Positions 10,476-22,968 of a stretch of 64,000 bases of DNA are shown here, one piece after another. The notes under the pieces are model-generated. The model did no database searches and was not told the DNA's origin. It saw nothing but the letters and a program-made list of their open reading frames with translations. Within the stretch, counting starts at the first letter, position 1, and every line of letters starts with the position of its first letter. Location: positions 715,697 to 779,696 of the forward strand of contig NW_021167083.1 in the NCBI RefSeq assembly GCF_003711515.1, written 5' to 3'. The translations under genes and the position numbers were made by a program. This stretch comes from Sodiomyces alkalinus F11. Taxonomy: Eukaryota; Ascomycota; Sordariomycetes; Glomerellales; Plectosphaerellaceae.

Positions 10476-13400
10476 CTTGTCGCCTGGATTGCGGGATACA
10501 ATAGCGACCTAGTCTTCTTTTCGATGAGGGGAAAGGGCGCGGTCAGGCCACCATGACACGGCGGATGGTCGATACTGCGTGAGTCGGAAGACGGGGGTTG
10601 GGCGTTTGGGGTTGGCGATGATGATGGTACACACACTGTTCTGGTGGAGGTGAAGAAAATGCGCGATACATTTGGCCCACTTTGGCCAATTCGGCTCATC
10701 TTCGGGGGTCGCTTACTATATAAATGTCGTTTTCACTTGAACTTTGTGTGATCCTCAAATAGGGTTCAACCATTTTTTTTTTTGCGGATCATTCCTCATC
10801 CGTTCCGGGTCCCCCAATGCATCATCATCAACACATCATAGTCCGAACAAAACAATATTAATACGAATAAAAAAAACCGGAATATTTGCCTGATGTTTCC
10901 GGGCACGGGGTATCCTCTCACACAGGAGGTCTCCTGTCAACCGTTCCGCCAAGAGCGCTCAAGTCCCAACTCACTTTACTCCAAAGCAGTCCTTTCACCG
11001 TTCCGATTTCATTGTGTGATTTCAGGGCAACAAAGGCTGCACTCGATATCCCGGAACTCTGCCCCGGATTTCTAGGTTTTCCCATGTCTTAACTAAAATC
11101 TGACGTATCCAGACGTATATGCACTCGAGAGATCCAAGTCAGTCTCCTGAGATAACCTCTTTATAACCTCGTTATCGACGTGGGCTGCAACATGCAAAGC
11201 TAAGACTCGGGAATCACCAACTGCCGGGCTGCCAATGCAATGCAGGCAGATCCAAGCTCCCTCCCCAACCACTACACTTTTGCCACTGATCTTTGGAAAG
11301 AAATAAGAATGGCAGCAAGTCTGATGTTGCTGTTTACAAGATGTGCTATAATTATACCGCATCGAAAGCGAGGTGCCCATGTCTCTTCGTTTGTAATGGC
11401 CTTTTGTTTTCTCAACACCATATCTGCGTGTGCGACTGGGGAGCTAATTTCGTACTGATTTTAAAGCTGGCTGATTACTGATTGAACTGTGTACTGCTCG
11501 GCCAATACACGAGTTAATTACCACTCTGGGCTGTTGGCTAGAAGATAACGGAATCCCATTCTCAAATCCATTCCCTGAGTTGGTGCCCCTTTCTCGTGCC
11601 TCTACAGGCTAGAATCCGACTTGCACTTGGGGCTCGCTGAGGCAAACTTGCGGTTTATGCCCATACTCCGAGGCCGCATGCCCTGCAGCAGCCTGGGGGA
11701 GCCATACGAGACATCAGCTGGTCACGGGCCAAGTAGCAGCCCCCCCTGAAACTTCGGTCGTGATGCGAACCAGGGGATGAAGAGCGAGAATCTCAAATCG
11801 AGTGATACCATGCCGTCGGGGCATTTGCCTCGTGTAAATGGACGAGTGATACGTGAATATCCTCCGAACGATTGTGTAGGACAGCTACGCATCTTCCATA
11901 GGCTCCGGCAAAAGACGAGCACGTTCACTCCCTAACTTAGGCACCTACCTGGGTCTGGGTAACCGAGTCCGGCCTAGTGATAGTCTTATGAAGCCCGTCC
12001 CACCGCTACTTTCCAAGGCGACTGACTCCTGCCGGCCACACGACTGGGCTGGTTTATTCCATCACATTCAGGTTCCCTCGCATCTCGAATTCGCAGATGC
12101 ACACACCACGAAGAACCAGTCCATCACTTTGGACATGCAATACCAAAACCCCGGATTATCGGGCCACTAAGGTGCGCAATAACGGTATTCCGTCACGTAC
12201 AACGTACAGACGGCCATCTGCCTCGACAAATCACAAAAAAGCCCGATGCCCCAACAAACGGATTAAATTAATTTCTTGCTCCCCGCTGTATTACCTACTT
12301 CGTACCTTCCCCAGACAAGCCTCACCCGGTGGGAGGGTCGACACGACCGAGGCCCGTGCTTTCCACTTGAGGCCTAGGCCCTTGGCATCGTCTCATAGGA
12401 ACACCCCACACACACGACTGTACATACGCCCACAGAGATGGCGGGGCTTCCCGATTCGGTAAGAAGCAGGCATCTTGTGCACTAGCGTCCCAACGTCGTC
12501 GTCCGATGACGGGCTTCAGCAGCCATCCGTCCACCTGCCCTATGACCAGCCACATAGTTGAGGATCTCCGGCTGATTGTATCGAAGGGGCCGTGTGAAAT
12601 TGGAAGGACTTTGTCTGTGTAAGAACGAGTCACACCAAACAAAAAAAAAAAAAAAAAAAAAAGCAGGGCCATCTCATTACCAAGCCTTATTTGGTGCGGG
12701 GACGACGAAACTACCCTGCCCATATGTACACTACAGCCAGGTTGTGCTGAGGAGTACACAAGGCGTTTTAGTTAGGCATGCAGCCGTTTCTGTTCGGAGT
12801 CCCCCTGCCCACCAAGTAAAGCGAACCGCCCTTCAAGTGGGGGGTCACGATGTCCTCATCTGGGGCTGGCAGTTCCGACGGATTCATCGCCAGATTGCCA
12901 GATTAGGGATTCTCTCACGGACGAAGGTATCTAACAGATCACGAAGAATAGGACGTATCGCTACCAGTTGTTGCGCTATGCGTCAACTACGCCCTGCCGG
13001 GCATGTTCCATCGCGAGTAATGTCCTTTGTCCTGCCTGGTATACGCCGGAAGATGTTAAAAATAGGGTACCCAAAGAATATAAGCAACTGGTTAGATGGA
13101 CTATGTATGAGTCGGGGTTCGAGATTCCTTCTATCGCATCATCAAAACCTCAGATTTCAAGTTGATGGTGCTGCTACTGTACCCTTCTTATTATCACAAT
13201 ATTATCGCGAATCATGTGCGCAAGAATCGAAGTGAAATTGACTGTCTTAGATGCATCGAACCTAAAGAAATCGACTTTTTGGGATCCGTCCCGCCAAACG
13301 CCGTTAGAAGCTTGAAGAGAAGAAAGAATGATAGTAGTACACGAAACACACAAGACGTCCAACCTGCGCCTCCGGCCTCAACCCGTCAAGAAATATGCCT

Positions 13401-13789
13401 GCCGCTGCCGAAGGCTATAACCCCTCCCCTGAATATATAAGATAATGATACGGCTTTGCCTCGCTTGCCACCCCCCAAGAGTCCCGAGCCAATCCTCTTG
13501 CGCCGTAAAGAGCCATTTCCTTAAGCAAACTGAACCACGAGAGCCCATATCTGGACTTCTCCGTACCGTGGAATTAAGGTGAGTCCTCTCTAGCAAGGCT
13601 CTGTCATAATTCAATCCCCCTATCCGTCATGAAATGCCGTCCTGGGTATCAACTTTTTGGGGTTCCGTTTCGCCCATAATGATTGTCCCACCCACCCATG
13701 CACCATTGGAAAACAATAACAAAAAATAAGAGGACCTGACTACCTGCCAACTCACGACGTCACGACTGCAATAGAGAGCATCCTGGCTC
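10476..13789. other. 3.3-kb region without recognised genes
   Basis: The left end is the 5' flank of the Stm1-type gene; the right end is the 3' flank of the bZIP gene. Open frames up to 219 codons occur, but none has recognisable motifs. The largest (12576-13235) starts just ahead of a long A-run. A 20-plus A tract lies at about 12641-12662, and TACTTCGTA is at 12296-12304. I see no tRNA or transposon. Confidence 0.5.
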
Positions 13790-15505
13790 TCACCTCATGT
13801 TGCTGGTATCGAAAGAAAACTGAGCAGGGAAAGCCATGCTGGCGCTGAGTCCGAACGGGTCCCAGTCGGAGCTTCCGTTGTCCAATAGTTGTGTCATGGA
13901 AGGGTAAGCGGCGTGGGTTACGTGAGTCGTTGGTATCGCGTCGCTTCGTGTTCCATGGTGACCATTGATCCCCGAGGTCGGGGAGGTGACAACGGATCGG
14001 TGCCCGTCGGTATATGGCGCAGGATAAGGACCAGGACCACCGGGCGTGTCCATTTCGGAATCGTCCATCATGTCGGCCGGTGCATCGTACTCTTGTTCTG
14101 CACTCACGAGTAAGTTTTATGACACCAAAAAGGAAGAAGAAAGAAACACACCGACATGCACACCGGGGAACTTACCTAGCTGTTCAATGTGGTTCTGGAA
14201 TGCCGGCGTGGGATAGTACTGAGCGCCGTTTCCAACACGCGCCGGGCCTCCAGACATCATGTGAGCCCGGGCCGCTGGGTTCATCTGGCTTAACGGGCTG
14301 ATTTGTGACTTCATAGACGACCCCATGTTCCCTCTGGGATGACTCTGGTCTGATGGGGCAGGCGACACAGCCGCTTGGCCGCCAAAGGCCATACCTGTGC
14401 TCGAAGGAGAGTTGGAATGAGATGATGGGGTGGGACGGTTCTTAGGCGAAGACGCCGAATTATGTACGTTCGTCTGGAGAGGCGGGGGAACGGCGCTCAT
14501 GCTAGGCTCAATCTTCGGAGCTATGCTCGAGTTGGACCTTCGCGAGTGGTGTCTGCCCAGAATACCGCGCTGAATGGTTGGCGGCTGAACTATGTTCTGA
14601 GGGGCATGGGTCGGGCCAAGATTCGGACTGCCGGTTTTCGCACGAAGCTCGGCTTGGACATCAATGCCTAGAGAAGCGCGAGCGGTCAGCATATATGGCC
14701 TTTTTTCTTCTTCTTTTCTTTTCTTTTTTGCGGGTAGCGCAGAGTTAAATGAGTACACACCTTTTTCCAAGAGGATGCGCTCCAGCAGGGAGTTCTTGTA
14801 GCGAAGCATCAGACACTCCTCGGCCGCTGTACGATGAGCGGCCTGCAGGTTGTGGAGGTTGGATTCATGGACGCGGATGGCTTCCTCTAGCTGCTTGATA
14901 TATTCCGTGCGACGTTCACGGAAAGCTGCTTGCGCCTGTCTATTACGCTGCTTGCGTTCTTCCGAAGTGGCATAGATCTGATTGGGAGAGGCCAACGTTA
15001 GCTAGAGTGTTGAAGGAAGACGGATGTCACAGTCGACTCCGGCGCTTATCAGAAGCATGTTATGGGTAGTGTAGTCGGAGCCGTGTCTCTGCCCTACCGG
15101 GCACAATTGAACTTTGGATGTGCCCATGTGTGACAGAGAGCGGCCTGAGACGACAGGACTGGTAAGGTAAGCTGCCTGGACACTGAAGCTGATGCTTCCA
15201 AATGCAGGCAGATGAAAGTGCAAGACGCAACGACAGAAGAAAGGGAAAGTTGAGGATTCCCAAGGGAGTGTGAATAGACGAGAGAAACTTACGGGTTTGC
15301 GACCGCCCTTGCGCTTAGGCTGCTGGTTCTCCAGGGAGCCATTGCCGGCGTTAGCAGAGGAGTTAGCTGCACTATGAGTACCCGAGGCGTTGTTCGAGGA
15401 GCCAGCGCCGCCGGCAGTCTGCTCCGCGTCAACACTGGAGGCGGGAGACTCGGGCGTCCCCTCGTCGACGACGTCTTTCTTATCGATGGACATGTTATAT
15501 GTCAT
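13790..15505 (-). CDS. bZIP transcription factor, Yap/Pap1-type basic region
   Basis: Four exons (15293-15505, 14761-15001, 14176-14667, 13790-14097) join in phase to give 417 residues; a second in-frame ATG four codons in (15493) may be the real start. After an acidic, Ser/Ala-rich N-terminus come KRKGGRKP and LTLASPNQ, then the basic region with N-R-Q-A-Q-A-A-F-R at about 91-99, the NxxAQxxFR signature of fungal AP-1-like factors. A leucine-zipper coiled coil covers about 107-145 and runs into LLEKGIDVQAELRAKTG. The remainder is Ser/Pro-rich with a C-terminal acidic block (DMMDDSEMD) and FSFDTSNMR. It should bind DNA as a dimer in the nucleus. It resembles the group annotated as Fcr3-like; I do not assert the ortholog. 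A GTGAGA directly at the stop could be a donor for a further small exon. Confidence 0.88.
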
Positions 15506-18500
15506 TCTCTCTTACGGGTCGACCGAAGGGAGAGCGGGCGTCGCTCAAGCGGCGGCGTCCGAAGGAGAAAGATCCAGGGATCCGAACGGGCGAAGATGGC
15601 GCTTGGCAGCAGAAACAACCCCCAGATCTGATGCGACCTGCCGGGCCGTCCAAAGAAACAACCTTAATTGCGTCTTGCAAAGGATTCAGCGGGAAAAAAT
15701 ATGGCAGTGACGTCGACGCGTTCCACACTGGAAAGGTAGACGATGTTCTGGGTGGTGGATTGAATCGGGATCGGATGGGTTGGTGCGTCGTTGCGGGCGC
15801 AATAGAGATGACAGGCAAGGGACGGAAAGAGACGGGCCCCAGCAAAGAGGCAGAAATGCCCCGGAAAAAGGGCCAAAAAGGGAGAAGAGGGTGGGCTTTT
15901 GTGGCGGGTAGTGCGTGTTTGCGCCCGCAAGTGATCCAGCAGAGTGGTAACGGGAAGGCGGATGAGATCTAGGAGCCGCAAGATAAAGTACGGTAACGGG
16001 CAGCAGCGGGCGCAACGAGCAATTCAATTGTCAACGTTGGACGGTTTCTAGGAGCCTAGAGATAAGAGATGCAGGCCTCGAAAGGGTTGCTGTGTGTAAG
16101 AGGAATGGGAGAAGAGTGCTCGTCCTTTATGTAATGGGAATGGGGATAAAAACGAAGAAAAAGCTTTGGGGGTCCTTGCCCTGTGCCCTGAGAGGGGGTG
16201 AGTGGTCAGCTTGTGGACTCGGGGTGGGTCGGCGATGTGGGGGGAACGCAGGCCGTCACAGTGTACGGATGGGTACTGATGTACATAAGGTAGGTAGCCA
16301 AGCCAGAGCACACCCACGACCCCTCTCTCTTACTCACTGCGAAGTCGGTTGTCCTATGGAAGGGCCCAACCGACTTGGTGTAAAGAAGCGCTTTGCACAG
16401 TGTCTGCTCATAGTGGCCATTAGCCCCATGTAATCCACCAATGGAAGACATGGCAGAGCCCTGCCCACATGCGCCGAGTTGAGAGGAGCCAAGTACGAAG
16501 TACTTTCGTACCCATGCCACCCATCGTATTAAAGACCGACGACACGGACGACACTTCCCGCTCCTTCTTCCCTCAAGCGGACATGGAGTTGGTGCAAGTC
16601 TCAGGGGCGTGATACCTATCAATTCCTACTTACATCCCTCGTACCCCGCTGGGTCGGTTCGCCTAGCAATCCACGTTTCCAAAACGACGAATGCCACGCT
16701 CTGAAAAGAGCCGTGCCTTTCTTCCGCCCCTCGATGCCAACGTAACTGCGACTCAGGAAGACGACAGGCAAACGATCCATAGACAGACCCGTGGGTCACT
16801 CGATCATCGACGACATAGAATACTGGAACTTCTGTCTTCGCCTTTTTATGTCCTTGCGGATACAGTCCGCTTGATGAACGTGAACGATACCCCTCGACTC
16901 TCTCTGTAGTACACCTCGGACGCTCAGCTCTTTTATGGCTGATCCATCCTCGACAGAGCGAATGGTGACAAGGCATGGTAGCTTCGACAAGTTAGCCAGG
17001 ATTCGAGGCTTGTGCGCATGGCTGCAGCCGTTCAGCTAATAAGCTGGTTGAGCTTCTCCGACCGTCTTCTGCTCAGTACGTTGCCACTCTTTCCATGTGG
17101 CTTGACATCTTGTTGGTAGCACTTCAGCTGTCTCTTTACGAAGAACCTCGGAATTGACTTTGGGTATCCCGCACTTCATCGTCGATCCGGACTTGCCTTG
17201 CCCCTTGTCTTATGATTGCACTGACCCTGGGGCAACGAGTATATACGAATAGATCTATTCCGGGCCGATGAAGTGATCTCTGACCCAGCTTGGCTATCCA
17301 GGCACCCAATTCAGGAAAGCGAAATTATCACACTGACTAGTAAGGACATGCAGGCCGCCCAGTCTGGCCTTTGCTCCCTTGCTCGAGTCCATACGAGGCG
17401 TTTCGTGCAATAGCATCCAAGCTGTTCGTTCGAACGTACCGTCAATCCACGACCGGCCTCGCAGAGGGGCCGGTTGTGGCAAAGTAGTCAAATCGATCAC
17501 TATAGGCTCCCCGAAGACCATTTCACGTCATTTTGGATTCATTCGTCCTTGTATGGCTGGAGCATTGAATCGACTCCTCGTTCATTTCCACCGACCGGTC
17601 CCCTCCGCATCATGAGACTTGTTGCTTTCTTTTTCTGAAGACCACTTGGGAAGTTTCATTTAAGAGTTCCCTGCAGCGTCCACACAGCCTACATAAATTA
17701 CCCTCCAAATCCATATCTTCGGTCTAACTATTGATTTGCCAAATTGTTCTGACATGGTGAGCACAGGTCCCCCATGCTGGATCGCCCTCTGCCGACCTCG
17801 GGAGATAAGCTGCGTGGCATGGAGAATATGGCCCCCCACCCATACAGATTTGAGCGAGCGTATTATAGGTCTCGATCTTTTGCCCCGAATAAACAAGCGT
17901 GAGAATGATGTCAAATGTGAAGGTGTCTTGCTATGATCCCTGGGAAACGGAGCATCGCAATACTCCTCCTTTTTTTTTTCTTTTTTGTGCTTTGCATACA
18001 GGGTGCCTGAATTGCACGAAGAAATAAGACCATAATGACGAGAGATGAGACGGACAATGAGTGGGGTGATGAGCACGGAACGCACGGGGCAGGTGTTGAC
18101 TCGACATACAACCTTGTAGCCATGGTAATGGGCCAGCATCTCCGCGGGCCCCCATATCGATTGATGGGATGTCCTGTAACGCATGGCGTCACCAGCAAAG
18201 ATGTCAGGTAGGTAGGAAGGTACCTTAGGTTGTAAGAGCACCTCCTTAAAAGACGATATCTCCAAAGGTCAAGGATAATCTCGTGATCCATCATTTGCAA
18301 GAAGGCTTTCAGCTTTCAGATTGAGCGCTCCCCTCCTCATATCGACACCCAACTTTTCCGAGTCTGTGACCAACTTTGTGGCTGGGCTCAGCTGACCAGG
18401 AACTGTCCTGAAAACTCTTGGCGTAGAGCAGCGGGTGGAAGCGAGCGAGCGACGGGGGGTTCAGGAGCGGAAGGGGGGTGGTGTGCGTGTAGCTGACGAC

Positions 18501-19450
18501 TTTGGCTGGTAAATTGGGGCGGCACTTCCAGAAATTTTCATAATTTTTCAACTCCGTAGTTCCCTGACGGTCCTGTACACTAGAAGGGATAAGACACATA
18601 TAATTTGGTGTCCATCAATCGACGATTTCAACCCTTAATTTTGACCCTATTTTTACGGTTCCAGTTACACTGTATCTGACAACCACCTCGTGCTTGTCGT
18701 AATCGGAGACCATGGGAGCCCAGTTCGGACCCTCGAAATACCCTTACCGATGGACACTGCATAGATAATACGGATACCAAGAAGACACTTGAATGGATTC
18801 AAATTTAGCGCTGGCGAAGATGGGGGCGCTAGGTATTGGTCTGCCGACAAAAGTGAAGCTTGCGTGGGGTGGTTAAACTGACGCTTCAAATACAAGAGAT
18901 ATACAGGGGTGCCTCTTGAAGCTCTGGTGTCCATCGAGATGCCATTCTGGGAGAGCCCGTAAGTAACCTGCTGGAATTATATCGAGTGTGGAAGGACGAA
19001 GTAACGACATCGTAGAGGTGTTGTGCCTTTATTACGGACGGGTGCCCATACTTGAACGATGTTCTGCTGACTAAGGTAAGAACCGTTAGCACAAAGGTAC
19101 GGAACACGTTGTACATGCAAACATTCCCACCCGTTCAGCAAGTGAGGTAGGAGCTTGGACCACACACAAAAATAGGGGAATGTAAACAAACCCCTCCAAC
19201 AACAGAGCATCCCAGAGTTTATCAGGTCGCGTCCATCGGTCCATCGTGCTTGACATCATTCCAGACCCTTGACCCTACTCCCTACACTACACCTCTTCTG
19301 ACAGGCATTTGTCCTTGCATGGTCCTTACTCCTTACATTCTTCACCCGACTCATTCCATTCCATCAATCCGGTCTTCCCCGCGATCCGCGAGCGTGTACT
19401 TGAACTTTTGGCTCACCATCGACTCAAAGTGGCATTAAACGAAGCTTGCC
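15506..19450. other. 3.9-kb region upstream of the bZIP gene
   Basis: The region lies between the divergent bZIP gene and the S/T-P-rich protein gene. The first 500 bp after 15505 probably hold the bZIP promoter and leader. Open frames up to about 200 codons (for example 17660-18265 minus) lack family motifs. It contains TACGAAGTA at 16494-16502 and AAGGTACCTTA at 18217-18227. No RNA gene was recognised. Confidence 0.5.
18217..18227. repeat. AAGGTACCTTA dispersed palindrome copy
   Basis: Exact copy of the 11-mer whose core AAGGTACCTT is a perfect palindrome. It is embedded in GGTAGGTAGG...TTAGG. Other exact copies start at 5646, 22572, 22716, 41578, 52469 and 59601. Confidence 0.85.
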
Positions 19451-21680
19451 ATGTCGCCGCCTCGCCGTCGCTCTGCTCGATTGGCCAGCGCGGCCAAGGT
19501 GCGTTTTTATTCTCAATCTTGAAAAAATTTGCTTCACCGCCTCGACTAACGCGTACCGTTGTGCATCACCGTAGCCTAAACCCGTGTCAAGTCTGTCGTC
19601 GCTCGCCGAGCACGATGAGGCCATCGAAAAAGACGGCAACCGGAGACACATCAACGCCGGCGACGCGCCTCCCCAGCAGTCTCCCACCACACCTTTCTCG
19701 TCAGCCGTGAGGCCACCCATGTCCGAGATGCACCCGAGCAAAGTTCATCTCGCTACTGCTGGACCCTCGGCCGCCTGGCTTGGCTTCCGCGATATTCAAT
19801 CAGCCGATACCTCGCGTGGCAAGACCGCCGGAAACCCTCAGTCGACGCCATCCAAGACTACTGGTATCCCTGCGACTCCTTTTACCTTCCACGTCTCCCG
19901 CCCAGGTCCGGACCTGGGCCTCAGCAACGACGCGCAACGCCTGATGAGGGAGTTACGGGAAGATGCCAACAAGCACAAGACCGATCTGATCGCTCAACGC
20001 GAGCTGGAGAAGCAGAACGAGGAAATTGCCCATCGCAAGATTGCCAAAGCCCGTGGCCAGTCAAGTCGCTTCAGCGCTGCGCACATGGCCGAGTTCAAGA
20101 AGATGGACTCGATTGAGAACCATGCATCCCTTTTCCGTGCCTCGCCCGGTCGCCCTCCTAATCGTTTGACTCCTGGGAAGAGCGCCCTCAAGCGATCCCC
20201 CTCTAAGGCGAGCCTGGATGAAACGCCTCGCCCCAAACCTTGCCTCAAGCGTACCTCTTCGAAGGCTGATCTGGACGGCGATGCCAACTCGGCCAAGGCA
20301 GTCTTGGGCAAGCCGAGATACCCTGCCATCCAGAACTCCCCATCGCCCGTCAAGCGAGTGCGGCAGCAGCTCGAGGATGACGCGTCTACACACCGGCCCG
20401 TTTCAAGAGAGGGCACTTCCATTCCTCGACCCAAATCGAGCGGCAAAGACCACAATACTACGCTCCCCCGGTCACAATCTAACCTAGCTGCCCTCCTGAG
20501 CCCAACGAGGGCTTCCGCCGGCCGGACTGTTAATGCCAAGTCGCCCCAGGCGCCTTCTCTCACCAAGTCTCCTAGCAAGCCGAACATCACTGCACCCACT
20601 GTATCGCCCACGGCGGGCAAGGCGAGCTTTGGCAGGCTCACCAAGTCGTCCACGTCGCGTGGCTTGAACACTTTGCAGAGGACGGTGGAGTTGAAGCGCC
20701 GCATCGTGAGCCCTAGCCGCATCGAGAAGGTCAAATCTATTCTTCGGGCTGGCAAGCTGGACTTGACGAACGGCAAGAGTGCTATTCCGCAGCCCTCGAT
20801 AGCCGCGACATCCAAGACACCCGGACCTCAGGCTGCGGAGAAGGCCCTCCCGCCTCTGCCCTTCACTACACCCCGGCGGAAGCTCTTCAAGCGGGTCGAC
20901 TTCACCCCTGACACGAAGCCTTCGGAGGACGGCGACGAGCCCGAAGTTAACTACCCAAACCTGGACGCCATTCTGAGCAAGATGGCTGCAAAGGAGGGCG
21001 AAAGTTCTGCAGCGGCCGAACCTCCTACCACCCCACGACCGCTCCCAGAGCCACCCAAGAAGTCTGAAAAGAGCATGCTGGGTTCGAAAACCCCGGCCGA
21101 GTTCACGTTTCGCAGCACCAAGACCATCCAGTTTGGTAGTGAGACGCCCAAGGGTTTCGGATCTTCTCCCGGCCAGACCATTCGACGTGTCCGACCTTCC
21201 GTCTTGCCTACCGAGGACATGCCTGGGAGCTTTCCTGAGGGCATGGAGTCTCCTCGCCCGGCGATCCAAAAAGCGGATCCGAAGCCGGCGGCCTTGCCGT
21301 TGGCGGCGGTTCCGCACGGCTTGTCCAACAAGAAGCGGGCGCGAAGCGACGGCGAGGCTTCTCATCCGAATAAGGAGAATCAGGCCCCAGTGAAGCCATT
21401 GAACATTCCTCACGGCATGCCGAATAAGAAACGGGCACGTGCGAGCGATGACGACGGCGATACGGACCGGGAGGGCAAGGAACGGGGTGGCAAGAGGCGC
21501 AAGGCCGCAGCCTCACCTCCGATCCGCAAACTGGCCGTCCCGAAGCTAGGAACGACCCCGAAGTCCGGCGGTCCTGGCAATCTGCGAGCAGGCAGTCAGA
21601 CGCCTAGCCCTGTGAAGAAGCGAACCGGAATGACGATGAGTCGTCTGCAGATGTTGGCACAACCAAAGTCGAGGCGCTAA
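19451..21680 (+). CDS. Basic, Ser/Thr-Pro-rich protein with KEN box (probable chromosome or microtubule-associated protein)
   Basis: Exons 19451-19498 and 19575-21680 join in phase (donor GTGCGT, acceptor CCGTAG), giving 717 residues starting MSPPRRRSARLAS. The protein is highly basic and Ser/Pro/Lys-rich with many SP and TP sites (PTTPFS, SPSK, SPVKK, TPRRK). A short helical, charged segment lies near 130-170 (LMRELREDANKHKTDLIAQ). Conserved-looking patches are FTFRSTKTIQFG and SPSRIEKVKSIL. A KEN sequence lies at residues 616-618 (NKENQAP), and two copies of a GLSNKKRARSDG/GMPNKKRARASD-type motif look like nuclear localisation signals. Related fungal proteins have been labelled erythromycin esterase in annotations, but I see no enzyme motif. 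A cell-cycle-regulated nuclear or spindle role is inference from composition, SP/TP sites and the KEN box. Confidence 0.78.
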
Positions 21681-22968
21681 ATGGTGGCGATCTTGAGATG
21701 ATGCCGAGTTGGTTCTGCCTGTTATATTGGGGCCATCGTCTTTTTGGGCTCGCGTTTGGTCTTCGTAATGACTCGGGCATCTCGGAGCCTGTCTACGGGT
21801 CAATTGCTTGTGATCAAGCGAGATTGGCTATACCATGTTTATGCTTTGTCAACTATGGGATCGGAGAGATCGGAGCTACTGCGGTCTTGTTACCGGCACG
21901 AAACATGGGGAACCGGCGGAAATATGGGCATTGCCATGGCCGAGAAGTCAGGCGCCGTTCCCGTCTTCGCTCACGTTATTTCTGTTACTCCCGCCCTTTT
22001 TCGTTTAGCTTTGCCGCAAGAATGTGGCTTCACCCGCTGGCGTCGCTGCACTTGACTTTTTGTCTTGTCCCAGCATTCAGCGATTTAGGCAGAGGAGGAG
22101 TAAAAGTGCGGGCGCTGTGTGGTAGATGCTGTGTCATGTGTACGATTATCTGATTTCTCATCGTGGGACCTCTAGAGAAGAGGCTGAGGTGGTTTCCTTC
22201 GAGGCCCCGGGCTTTATGGTCTATTTGGCTTGTCGGCTTCGGATTTGGCGTTTGTTTTTCTTCTTCTTTTCTTTTCGGTTCGGTCTCGGCAGGGGAGTAT
22301 TCAGGGGTTGGTATTTAGGATTCGTGAAAACAAAAGAATGATGACCGTGTTTTCTACTCGGACATCTGGGTGCCGTCTTCTGCTCCTCTCCCTTTCGGTG
22401 TGTTTCTGGATTCTGACCATCGTCCACCCCATAGCTCGCCTCTCGTCCTCATGCTCCAGCCCTCGGGGAGCACCGTGCTGTCTCTGAACAAGACGTTGCG
22501 ACTTTAGCCTCTCCGCGCCCTGGTATGCCTTGCCACTGAGCTTTAATTGCTCCGTTATTGCCATATATGGTAAGGTACCTTAGAGAGCATTTGGTACCGA
22601 CCTACGGAGTAGTCCACCGAGGCATCTGTACCGTACACCGAGTCTGTATGAGGTTTATCGATAAACCGCCGATTGTGAAACCTACCTGGTATCCGCAAGG
22701 TGGGTACCCACCTTTAAGGTACCTTAGGTACCTCAGCTTCTGACCCCACAGCATCCATCCCACTACCTTATCCAACACGCAAGTGCAGCTTTGACCGACT
22801 CGCAACTGATTTTGGACCTCACCATAACATCAACACGTCACGTCTCAGTCACAACAAATTCTACCTCAATCGGATTTCTTGCGACATATCCTTTTTTGCA
22901 GAAATCGACAAACGAGAAGACTAGTGAAAAAGAGACACGAAACCACGCGCCACCACGACGCCGCGACC
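21681..22968. other. Intergenic region upstream of MED10
   Basis: This holds the 3' flank of the S/T-P-rich gene and the promoter of MED10. Short frames only. Two exact AAGGTACCTTA copies (22572-22582, 22716-22726) and a TACGGAGTA (22603-22611) fall within 160 bp, along with GGGTACCCACC, making this a dense patch of the dispersed words. Confidence 0.6.
22572..22726. repeat. Paired AAGGTACCTTA palindromes upstream of MED10
   Basis: Two exact 11-mer copies at 22572-22582 and 22716-22726 flank a TACGGAGTA word (22603-22611) and a GGGTACCC palindrome near 22702. The patch is about 240-400 bp upstream of the MED10 ATG. Confidence 0.85.

Noticed and set aside
12576..13235. 219-codon plus-strand open frame
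   Set aside because: Includes a poly-A-coded lysine run, no family motif and no conserved composition; judged chance.
17660..18265. 201-codon minus-strand open frame
   Set aside because: No recognisable motif, erratic codon use, and overlapping frames of similar quality; judged chance.
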